A program made the translations under genes and the position numbers. Below are positions 8,774 to 17,939 of a DNA stretch of 64,000 bases, piece by piece; within the stretch, counting starts at the first letter, position 1, and every line of letters starts with the position of its first letter. The notes beneath the pieces were generated by a model. It ran no database searches and was not told the origin of the DNA. It saw nothing but the letters and a program-made list of their open reading frames with translations. The DNA is from Rhabditophanes sp. KR3021. Taxonomy: Eukaryota; Nematoda; Chromadorea; Rhabditida; Alloionematidae. Location of the stretch: assembly GCA_963281155.1 (NCBI GenBank), contig CAUJLY010000003.1, positions 2,542,001 to 2,606,000 on the forward strand. The letters run 5' to 3'.

Positions 8774-11700
8774 TTAATCACTATCATCAGATGAAGAGGA
8801 TTCTTTCTTAATAATCTTTTCTACTTTTGGTTCCTTCTTGGGAGCTTTCTCAACAGGCTCTTGATCTTCAACAGTGACTTTGGAAGATCTCTTGAGGTCC
8901 TTCTTGCTAAGTGAATAATCAACAAAGGCATTCTTCCAGTCGGATGGAGTCTTCTCATTTGGTTTTCCGAACTTGTCAAGAGTTCCTGCTTCTACCATAG
9001 CCTTCTTCTTGCTTGCAACTGGTCCAAGTCCTAAAATTTACCCGTAATTATTATGCAAAACATAAATAAATGATGATTTAGACCAAAACGAAACTAAAGT
9101 GATTGAAATTTTGAGTGATGATAGGGAACCTGAAAAGGTTATTCAAACAATATCCTGGAGCAAGCTGAATTGGAAGAAATCAAAGAAGAACCTACAGCTG
9201 AACCAATGAAAGAGATCAATTGGGATGAAGTAGATGAAAGTTTAGAGGATTACATGGAACCTGAGGAGGAGTGTTTAGTCGAATGTCAATGACCCCCTAA
9301 TTTTGAAAAAATATTACCACTCAAATTCCTTTCCACAAAAAGACCCCAATTAGGTATGATGAGAGTTTTTGAAGATGTCTATAAAAGCATTGTGAAAGTA
9401 ATCCAACTACCAAAAGCTAAGAAGATACGGACAAGGAATAATGTCACTTGTAATAGTACTATTGAGATTATATTTTCATGCAATTTCAATTGCAAGCTAC
9501 ATTATGCAAATCGGTGCTCAACAACAGAATAGGCTACTTTGGAAACAGGAACAAAATCTCTGGATACAACATGTGTGAGGAAACTGAAGACGCCTGTGAT
9601 TGTAAGACATTGACGACCAAAAGTCCATTGATCTATGACCAGCTTTACAAGGATAACCTTTATTCTACTAGAGGAATTTCAAACTCTTCTAACAAAAAGC
9701 TTGCTTCATGTGCACTAATTATAAGTGGCTTATATGCACACCAGAACTTATGGAGAACTTGGGTTTCCCAATTGCATCAAAGTTTCAATCTTTCATGATG
9801 CTACTAATGCTTTATTTGTAAAATACAAAGCAAATGGAGCAGCCAAATTTGAGAGACAATAAAGCTATGATATAATGGGGAACAAATACTGTAAAGACAA
9901 TGCTATCCACTTAATCCGCATCTCTTATTCAAGAGCTGTAAACATGAAAACAATCATGACAGATGTTCTAAAATAGGGAGTGCTGGTGTTGGAAAAGACG
10001 AGTCCTTGTCAAAGTTTGATGGTAAAGGCTCAGAATGCCAATAATTGAATCTTAATTATGTATTATTTTAACAAAAAGCTTAATTTATCTAATATAAATT
10101 TGCTTAAAAACTTGATTATACAACTGAATATTTGTGATCTTTTAATTTAAGTCGAACTTACCCCATTTGCGGCCATAAGTATCCCTTTCCATAACTACTC
10201 TCTTAGTCTTGGCAACAATTCCGTGCGAGAGAGTAACCATTGATTCGGAGCTTACTATGGCAACGGCGGTACAAATACATTCCCCCTTAGTGGAGACAAT
10301 AACAATTTCCTTTCCAACTTCGATTCCATCATCGTATCTTAAGACCCCGGTAGCCAGAATCTTGGCACCATAGCAGATCGCGTTAACAGCAGAATCCTTG
10401 ACGACGATTCTCTTGTGTCCGGTCAAAAGAGCTTCCAATGGGCGGATGATGGCTCTGAGGTAAGAGTCGTCCTTTTGATGGTCGTATAAGTATTGAGCAT
10501 CCAAGATATCATGCATGGTGACGAGTCCTTCTTCTTCAGAAGTGATTCCAGAGCGGATTCTTCTCAATTCTTGCATTTGAGATCCTTTGCCGAGCAAAAG
10601 ACCAAGATGAACACACAAAGTTCTGACGTAAGTTCCAGCTTCACAGGCAACGGTAAAGATTCCCATGTTTTGCTCATCATCATACTCGATAAGAGTGTTC
10701 TTGTAGATGGTACGAACACGAAGTTGTCTTTTGACGGCAGAGATAAGTGGTGGTCTTTGGAAAAGTGGTCCAGTCAGCTTTTCAAGAGCTTGCTTGATCG
10801 ACTTTTGGCTGTCTACGGCATTGTGCAACTTGAAAATAGCAACGTATTCTTTTCCTAAATAAAAAGCGTAAACAAATGAACTTATTTTTTATTTTTAATT
10901 ACAATATTTTGTAATGAGTTTATGTCGCAAATGACAATTCAATTTTTGTGTTTGTTTTAATACAGAAGTTGGCTCATTTTAAGTTGTGGCTCAAGCTAAA
11001 AGGAAGACCCGCAATACTGGAACCGTTAAAAAGTGTATATGTCTTGCTTGACGTGACTTCTCATATAAAAGCGAATGAGTTAACCTATAATGTACGCGAT
11101 AAATCTTCTGGTGTTGCGTCTGGTAATACCAAAAAGAGATTCAAAGAACATAAAAGGATGTTAAACGTCGTTATCCTAGATTCGTTCCTTTGAATGCCAA
11201 GGAAATAATAATTATTAACATCCCAAAATATCAGGTAAATATATTGGCTGTTTCTATTAATGGCTTATCTTCGAATGAAGCACTTGCTCTTGGGTACTCA
11301 TTCTAACTGTGTAATGTACAAGAAACATCCTACTGTCGTAAAAAGAATCTCAGATACTGTTCTCAGCAACTTGTTTGGAAACATAACTAACAATATTGAA
11401 TAATACTGTGTTAACTTTAATATTTTCCCCATTTTTAATAAACTTTTTGCTTCAATCATCCTGATTGCTTTAAAAGTTACCTAAAATTAAAAAAATTAGA
11501 TAAGATCACCGAGGGGACAACGAAACCTGCTCCTTGTTGAGATTTGGCAAGACGGGTAGTTCTGTCGATGCAAACAATCAAACAACCAGAAACTTTTGGA
11601 TCCAAAGTTCCGGAGTGGCCAGTCTTTTCACATCTCAAGATTCTCTTGATCCAGGAGACGACTTCGTGGGAGGATGGATTAGATGGCTTGTCGAGGTTGA

Positions 11701-12027
11701 AAAATCCAGAGGAAATGTAATTTTTCAAAGACCTTTGTAATGGTGAACAGCCTTCTGGGAGTGGGGTGTAGTGGTTGGTTCTGACATTCATCTTGTCAAA
11801 GTTCTTTAGCAACAAAGGCCAGTCTTCTCCGTTCAATTTGCCGACATCGTTAGATGGGGCGATTTGGAATTCGTTTGTGTGTTGAACTTCCTAAAATTAA
11901 ATTGAAATTAGTCGAAATTTTTAAGACATTAAATAAACAAAAATGAACACCCTAATTAGGAATTTATTTACAGTATTTTTTAGTAACTTACTTCAACGGA
12001 AACTTGCGTCTTTGATTTCTTTCCCAT
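8774..12027 (-). CDS. dkc-1: Dyskerin, H/ACA RNP pseudouridine synthase
   Basis: Catalytic subunit of H/ACA snoRNPs, nucleolar, converting uridine to pseudouridine in rRNA and snRNA; 449 residues. Exons in transcript order are 12027-11992, 11890-11527, 10854-10162 and 9030-8774, all phase-consistent. The TruB catalytic Asp is D109 in [12 protein letters not shown]. The RNA-contact region [18 protein letters not shown] and [19 protein letters not shown] follow, then the PUA domain (about 285-360: [25 protein letters not shown] strand, [22 protein letters not shown]). The tail is Lys/Ser/Asp-rich with a run of acidic serines. Start MGKKSKTQ fits a basic nucleolar N-terminus. Introns 2 (672 bp) and 3 (1,131 bp) each carry a plus-strand, antisense nuclease relic. 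It is divergent from RAN with about 260 bp between starts. Confidence 0.96.
9060..10110 (+). mobile_element. Antisense PD-(D/E)XK nuclease element in dyskerin intron 3
   Basis: Decayed element filling the 1,131-bp intron, opposite to the host. It encodes, with frameshifts, an acidic stretch with [16 protein letters not shown] (about 9235-9282; compare DRLEDCMEPNEECLVE in COX5B intron 2), [19 protein letters not shown] (about 9370-9425), [13 protein letters not shown] (about 9436-9475) and DIMGNKYC followed by [12 protein letters not shown] (9879-9941). It is clearly the same family as the COX5B element. The DG-x-HF block is not readable here. Stop codons after ECLVECQ and elsewhere mark it as dead. 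Confidence 0.75.
10940..11420 (+). mobile_element. Antisense GIY-YIG-like nuclease relic in dyskerin intron 2
   Basis: Plus-strand open frame to 11193, inside an intron of a minus-strand gene. [12 protein letters not shown], then a degraded YxxxxSSG segment and [12 protein letters not shown] (about 11130-11157), match the order of the GIY-YIG nuclease core (VYVL, Y-x-G-x-S, R-F-x-x-H). A further frame downstream has [14 protein letters not shown]. The Y-I-G tyrosine/glycine context is damaged, so this is a fossil and the call is moderate. Confidence 0.5.
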
Positions 12028-12289
12028 GATGTTAAAATTAAATTAAAACTTGTAAAAAGATACTATATTTTATCGAAGTTTAAATGCGATATACTTCCTT
12101 CCAATAAGCGATTGAGATTGACTCTTGTGTGGATACTTTTTGGTAAGAAAATAGATTGCATTTTACTCATCCCAAAAATTTGTATGACATGAAATAAATG
12201 TGTTGCGTTACTCTTTTCGCGTTTTACTTTTTAAATTGTTTCTTTTTGAATAAAACTTTTAATTTACGTTTTTAGTTCTAATTTTAACC
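12028..12289. promoter_or_regulatory. Divergent promoter, dyskerin / RAN
   Basis: Compact 262-bp bidirectional spacer. TTACGTTTTTAG ending at 12275 is a likely trans-splice acceptor 14 bases before the RAN ATG. Confidence 0.5.
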
Positions 12290-12980
12290 ATGGCTGACGA
12301 TGGAATTCCTACATTTAAGCTCGTTCTCGTTGGCGACGGAGGTACTGGGAAAACAACTTTCGTTAAACGTCATTTAACGGGAGAGTTTGAGAAAAAATAC
12401 GTAGCCACTCTTGGTGTGGAAGTACATCCCCTTGTTTTTCACACTTCTCGCGGTCAAATTCGATTCAATGTTTGGGATACAGCCGGCCAGGAAAAATTCG
12501 GTGGACTCCGTGATGGATACTACATCCAAGGTAAGTCATCAAATGTGGGTGACCATAAATAATCAATATCCTTTAGGACAATGTGCAATCATCATGTTTG
12601 ATGTAACTGCTCGTGTTACCTACAAGAATGTTCCAAATTGGCATAGGGATCTGGTTCGTGTTTGTGAGAACATTCCAATCGTCCTGACAGGAAATAAAGT
12701 TGACGTCAAGGACCGCAAAGTCAAAGCTAAGACTATCACCTTCCACAGAAAGAAGAACTTGCAATACTATGATATCTCGGCCAAATCAAACTACAACTTT
12801 GAGAAGCCTTTCCTCTGGTTAGCTCGCAAACTTCTCGGAGATCCAAATCTTGAATTCGTTGTTGCTCCAGCCCTTCAACCAGCTTCCGTGCATATGGATC
12901 CAGCTCTCATCGCACAATACGAACAAGAAATTGCTGATGCTGCTAATGTCGACCTTCCCGATGACGATGAAGATCTCTAA
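12290..12980 (+). CDS. ran-1: Ran GTPase
   Basis: Small GTPase controlling nuclear import/export and spindle assembly, 214 residues. Exons are 12290-12530 and 12577-12980, separated by a 46-bp intron. All G-motifs are present: P-loop GDGGTGKT (17-24), effector [20 protein letters not shown] switch II, TGNKVD, and the ETSAK-like [15 protein letters not shown]. The acidic C-terminal DDDEDL, diagnostic of Ran among small GTPases, is intact. AATCAATATCCTTTAG is the acceptor. Nothing is unusual. Confidence 0.98.
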
Positions 12981-13300
12981 ACGTCATTAACATTCATTAA
13001 GAAAGGTTTAATTATCCTACATTAATATAATTTCTGTGTTTTTATATGTCTTGGAACTTGTCTGATAAAACAATCACCTTATTTTTTGTACGCCCGTTCT
13101 TTTAAATTTAATCTTTTTACAATAAAATCTGAATCAGCCCACTTCGTAGTTTCATTCAACTATGTTTTTGTTAAGAGTATGTATAATTTAGAGGTGTAAT
13201 CATTAATCATTGTAAACAACAAATAAAGATAAGAATACAAACAATATAAATAAGTATAGTAAATTAAGTTTATCTGTACCAGAATGTAGTTCTAACAATC
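12981..13300. other. RAN 3' region
   Basis: RAN 3' flank, with AATAAA at about 13120 as a plausible polyadenylation signal. No other feature seen. Confidence 0.4.
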
Positions 13301-14260
13301 ATTCTCTATAATTTAGTCCAGCAATCTTGGCGATTATATTACATCTTCTAAGAGGAAGCGATTTTACTTCCTTCTCCATCTTTCCTAGTTGTTCCTTGAT
13401 AAAGGACAAAACAGTGTTAACTTCCAGTTTTCGACGTAGAGCTGCTGAAGGAGTGTATTCTTTAGTCCGGTGGTCGTATATTTTGATCCCTGATTAAATA
13501 GAATACCTCTCCAGATCTTCTTTTCAGCTCTCTAGTCTATTGGGGTCTGTTTTCCGGAGAACCCAAGTTGTGCAGGCAACAAGTAAGACAGACCTGACCG
13601 AAGAAATATAAATATTTCCTTTCATTCTTAAACTGAGTTTAGGATCGGCAAGAAGTTTTCTCTTAGCAAAGAAGCTTCGGAAAATTTCCTTAGTCGATCA
13701 TTACGAATGAAGTTCATTACTTTGGAATTTCTGTTGCAAACGACCTGAGTAAGATATTCGTAAAAATAGACCTGTTCTAAGACTTTGTCATGAATCGTGA
13801 TAATAGCATCAGAAAGAGTGCCTTTCCTATTTGTTTGATCAAGATGACTACATTTAGGAATGTTTAGCTTCAGATAGACTTCAACAGTAGCATCTGTAAA
13901 TTCTTAGAGCATTATTTATAAATTAGCTGGGCATCTAGACAAGAAGGCGATGTCATCTGCAGGAGTAACCCTAAAGCAAATATATTGTCAGCAGTATCAA
14001 AACCACTTTTAAATCCAGCTTGTTTAGGTGAGATAACTTCGTCCAATTTAGGTTCACCCGATCAAGAATGATTTTTACATAAACCTTCATTGAACTAAAA
14101 GAAGTGATAGTGGATGGTAATTAGTAATGCCACATCTATCATTGTTTTTGAAAAACAACATCAAGTCAGCTTCTTTGAATACTTCAAGTGTTTTCGCATT
14201 CCTAAAGTAAAAGTTGCATCTGTCCGCCACGGTCTAGCAACAAGATGGGTGACTGATTTG
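13300..14260 (-). mobile_element. Decayed RTE-like non-LTR retrotransposon (reverse transcriptase 3' part)
   Basis: Minus-strand translation, in several frames, gives the reverse transcriptase signature of RTE-type non-LTR elements in the right order: LFFKNNDRCGITNYHPLSLL (family K-x-x-x-x-x-N-Y-R-P-I-S-L-L), KQAGFKSGFDTADNIFAL (Q-A-G-F-R-x-G), ADDIAFLS (catalytic ADD; the residue before it lies across a frame change), and downstream SVLLVACTTWVLRKTDPNRL (a Y-G-x-E-x-W-x-L-like C-terminal motif). Frameshifts and stop codons are dense, so this is an old fossil with no endonuclease domain visible here. It lies between the RAN 3' end and the FIP1 3' end, not inside a host intron. Confidence 0.75.
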
Positions 14261-14440
14261 AGAAGTTAAATAAGAGCTTAATTAATAAGAATAAATACAA
14301 CTAGTCATTTTAATAAATTAGCTTATTCTAAATAAATAAAAATATACACATCAAGTAAAAGTTCAATTAGTAAAAAGAAATTATTTAATTAAAATAACAA
14401 AGACAAATGGACAATATAAATTACATTATAATGAATCAAA

Positions 14441-16073
14441 TTAATTTTCAGAGAATTCAGTTTTTACTTCTGCTTCGCGCTTTCTTTTGCGGTCTTTTTT
14501 GTCAGAATCTTCATCACGATGGTGCCTTCTCTTTCTTTTTTCACGCTCTTCTTCTTCGGCGGATTTATCCTTTTTACGACTCTTATCTCTGTCCCGATCA
14601 CGATCATCTCTAACTCTTCTATCACGGAGATCTTTTTCAGATCTCTCACTTCTATCAGTTCTTTCAGACCGCTCATTCCGGTCACTCCTTTCACTTCTTT
14701 CAGATCGTTCGTTTCTATCACCTCTTCTGGAGGATTCACGATATCTATCACTATCCTTGTCTCTTCTCCTGTCGCTTTCAACTTCCCTTTTCCGATCACG
14801 GTCTCTGTCTCTGTCGTCGCGTCTTCTTTTTGATGGACTTCTGGAGGATCTTCTTCTATCCTCTTCATGTCTTGGGGAAGAATTTCTAGTATCATTTTCA
14901 AAATTCCTTTCAAAAGAATTACCACTGAAAGATTGTTGTCTTGGGGGAATCAAAGTTCTATTGAATGGGGGTTGAGGTTGTGATCTAAAAGCGGGAGGCA
15001 TGAAGTTTCCTAACCCCGGCGGCATAATATTACTTCCAAATGGCACACTCATTCCAGGAGGTGGTAATAAAGGATTAAAACCAACCATATTATTTGTCGG
15101 CATGAAAGTTCTTCCTAGTCCCGCATTTTGATCCACATCTTCTGAGTCTTCGTTAGTGGAATCAAAGTCGGCAGCCTCACGTTTAATCATGCTTGGTGGA
15201 GGTCCATCGAATCTAGGAGGAGGTTTAGAGAAGTCTATTCTCTGAACTTGCGGACTATCAGAATTATCAGCTACAAACGAAGATTGCTGCTGATTGGAGG
15301 AAGAATTCAAGTTGGTCGTCAAGTTTGTTGTCAGTATCAGCCTATTATTCTGGGAGCTGTTATTATGAGGATTCTCTGATCCAACTAAATTAACTAATTG
15401 CCTTCCATTTGTGTTAGTGGAAAGAGCAGAAGGAATTACTGAAATTGGGGCTGTGGACATTTGAGAGAATAAAGACTGGTTGATTTGTACTTGATTTCCC
15501 CCGAATTCGCCTCTTAATTTGCGTTGTCTTTCACAGAAGGTATTCCACGTGTCTTCAACAAATCCGTAATTGAAGAAATCCGTCAAATCTGCTCCGGGCT
15601 TACACCATGGCTTATCTTCTAGCGAATTGAGATCCAAGTCAAAAATGTTTTCACCGTTAATTGTAGAAACACCATCAATATTAATTTTCCCGACAGCTGG
15701 CTTTGGCTTTACTATAGTTGTATTGATAACTCCAACTTTAACAACTATTCCATCCTCTGATTCATCATCTGAGTCTGCATCTTCGTTTTCCTTGTCTTTT
15801 TCTGAATCGAATTGGTCTTCTTTGCCCTCACTGCCTTGAGTTTCGCCTGCAGTTGTATTTTGCTGCTGCAGATCCAAGTCGTCATCATCGTCGTCTTCCG
15901 CTTCACGATTTAAGACAGGTACTGGTTGAACGAAAGCATCCTTAAACATTACAAATTAGGTACAACAAAATAAAGCTTACTTGGCCTGCTTCCATAGGGT
16001 ATTCATCTTCAAACGGATTAAAGTCTTCGTCAACTGGTAGATCCCGATAATCATTAAACTTTTGTTCTTCCAT
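14441..16073 (-). CDS. fipp-1: FIP1, polyadenylation factor subunit
   Basis: Subunit of the CPSF polyadenylation complex that tethers poly(A) polymerase and binds U-rich RNA; nuclear, 530 residues. Exons are 16073-15981 and 15940-14441. The N-terminus is acidic (EDDDDDDLDL). The conserved FIP1 motif is at about residues 140-173 (KPWCKPGADLTDFFNYGFVE, then DTW), the part that binds CPSF30 in the family. A Pro/Met/Phe-rich middle is followed by a long RD/RE/RS-rich tail (RDRDRDRKRE, RSERSDRNERSER) as in human FIP1L1. The tail is simple-sequence DNA, so length may vary. The gene is divergent from the MRG gene with 180 bp between starts. Confidence 0.92.
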
Positions 16074-16253
16074 TTGGATAATAAATCACAAATGAGAAAA
16101 AACAATAAACGAGAGTCTTATAAATAATGGTCTGGTGTTGTAGATGAGCATGCTCCAATCTATTTCCAGCCAGGATTAACACCCGTATTGATATCATACT
16201 CATTTTTAGATTACCGAATTAACTGCTATCTCTAAACAATTTACTCTAAGATC

Positions 16254-17762
16254 ATGCCACCTAAAAGCAGCTCAGCTAATAAGCAGCGTGTAGGTTTACC
16301 GAAAAGCGAAATAGAAAATGAAACTCCTATTCCTTTTGAGCAAATGGTTCCTGGCTTATATTTATATTGCAAAAGTAAAGACGACGATCTATACTATTCA
16401 GCTAAATTGCTAAGTGTTGAAAATGGTGAATTTTTAATCCACTACCAAGGATGGAATTCAAGGTGTGATACCTTCTTTACTCAGGAGCAAGCTCTCAATT
16501 CCTTCGTTACAAAAACTTTAATAGGCGACAGAGCTAGAACTCTTTCTGACGATGAGGAAGATGACATTTCCCAACAATCTAGATCAAACAAATCTGCTTC
16601 TAAAAGTGCTGACTTTCTTAATGAAATAGACGAATTGCAATATTTAATTGATGGCAACATAAATCATAAAGCTATTTTAAAAATTAAGGATGATCGTAAT
16701 AAAATCTCAAACAACAAAAGCCTGACCGGAGCCACAACAATATCTATTTTTAATATCCTGATAGATTACTTTATGTTTCGACATAATTTGCACAAAGAAC
16801 TTGATGAAACAGAAATGAAAGGCAAAAAGTCCAAGGATTCATCGGTAGAAAAATCAAAGGAGAGATCTGTTGAACAAAGTTTCCGAAAATCAAAAGATTC
16901 GTCAGTTGAAAGCTTAAGCAAAGGTTTAACCAAGGAAAAATCGAAATCAAGGTCATTAGAAAAGATAGTTGAAGCCTCTGATTCAATTAAAACTGCTGAT
17001 GTATTGGGAAAAAATCTGGCATTTAAAGATGAAGCAATGGATGTAAGTGAACTTAATAAAGATTCAGGAAAACCAGTCATTCTATTGGATCAATCAGCAG
17101 TAGTGGAAATTGCTGGGGACATATTAGGTAATAAACCAGCAGACGAAGTACCGCAAGGATCATTTCAACCTAATGAACAAATTGAAGGTAATAAACCAAT
17201 TCAAAGCGATGAACCAATTCAAGTTGATGATCCAATAGAAGGTGATAAACCAGTTCAGGCAGTCAAACTAATTAAAGATGGTGAACAATTTGAAGAAGAA
17301 TGTGAGGAACCAATGGACGGAGAAGAAGTTGAATACAAAGAGATCATTGAAGAACACGAGGAATTAGAAGATGAGGAAGAAATAGAAATTGATGGCGAAT
17401 TGGATATAGATGTCGAAATCAGTGATCAAGACAAGGACTCTTTCAAATTAGAATTATCCAAGGCTGTTTTTCTCATCAATTCAATTGGACCGACATTTCT
17501 TCTTTACAATGAAGTTGAAAACACCTTTTGGTCTACTTATAAAGAAACCTATCCAGAAGCTGAGTTTGTTACATTTGGTAATGGTATTCACTTACTCCGT
17601 TTCTTGGATGCTGTTACAAAATATGGGAGATTGAATTATGAGTTTTCTGTTCTCTTTACAACCGAGATTCACGACAACATCGTTAGTAACTTATCTGACT
17701 ATATATGCGAAAAAAATGCAAGTATCTATTTAACACAGACAGCATGTGCCTACAATGGATGA
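16254..17762 (+). CDS. MRG15/MORF4L-like chromo-barrel protein with split MRG domain
   Basis: Intronless 502-residue nuclear protein of the MRG family (NuA4 and Rpd3S-type chromatin complexes; reads H3K36 methylation). Residues about 30-75 form the chromo barrel (MVPGLYLYCKSKDDDLYYSA, IHYQGWNSRCDTFF). Residues about 125-180 (DELQYLIDGN, then DDRNKI, ISIFNILIDYF) fit the first helices of the MRG domain, and residues 403-502 (TFLLYNEVENTFW, FGNGIHLLRFLDAV, NIVSNLSDYI) fit the second half. Between them lies about 215 residues of low complexity: KSKDSSVEKS-type Ser/Lys repeats, EQIEGNKPIQ-type repeats and an acidic EEEIEIDGELDID run. The insert is in frame and free of stops. A retained intron cannot be ruled out but looks unlikely. 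Confidence 0.82.
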   Translation: MPPKSSSANKQRVGLPKSEIENETPIPFEQMVPGLYLYCKSKDDDLYYSAKLLSVENGEFLIHYQGWNSRCDTFFTQEQALNSFVTKTLIGDRARTLSDDEEDDISQQSRSNKSASKSADFLNEIDELQYLIDGNINHKAILKIKDDRNKISNNKSLTGATTISIFNILIDYFMFRHNLHKELDETEMKGKKSKDSSVEKSKERSVEQSFRKSKDSSVESLSKGLTKEKSKSRSLEKIVEASDSIKTADVLGKNLAFKDEAMDVSELNKDSGKPVILLDQSAVVEIAGDILGNKPADEVPQGSFQPNEQIEGNKPIQSDEPIQVDDPIEGDKPVQAVKLIKDGEQFEEECEEPMDGEEVEYKEIIEEHEELEDEEEIEIDGELDIDVEISDQDKDSFKLELSKAVFLINSIGPTFLLYNEVENTFWSTYKETYPEAEFVTFGNGIHLLRFLDAVTKYGRLNYEFSVLFTTEIHDNIVSNLSDYICEKNASIYLTQTACAYNG

Positions 17763-17939
17763 CTGAAATATCTCTTATTACGATGATGCTCATTAATTAT
17801 TTTATTTTAAAATTGGTGTTATAATTTAAAAGAATGGATAAATTCTCAAATAAATGCCTTAGTAAATTCTTTTTAAATATGCTAAAATTCTTAAATAATT
17901 ATCTAGTTTTGAATATAAATGTAAATATTATAGTGCTTA

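Noticed and set aside
10142..10161. KFDLN end of dyskerin exon 3
   Set aside because: It reads through a GTAAGT donor; the correct continuation is [15 protein letters not shown] in the next exon.
14487..14975. Long plus-strand Ser/Leu/Arg frame opposite FIP1
   Set aside because: Antisense shadow of the RD/RS-rich FIP1 tail; simple-sequence codons give open frames on both strands.
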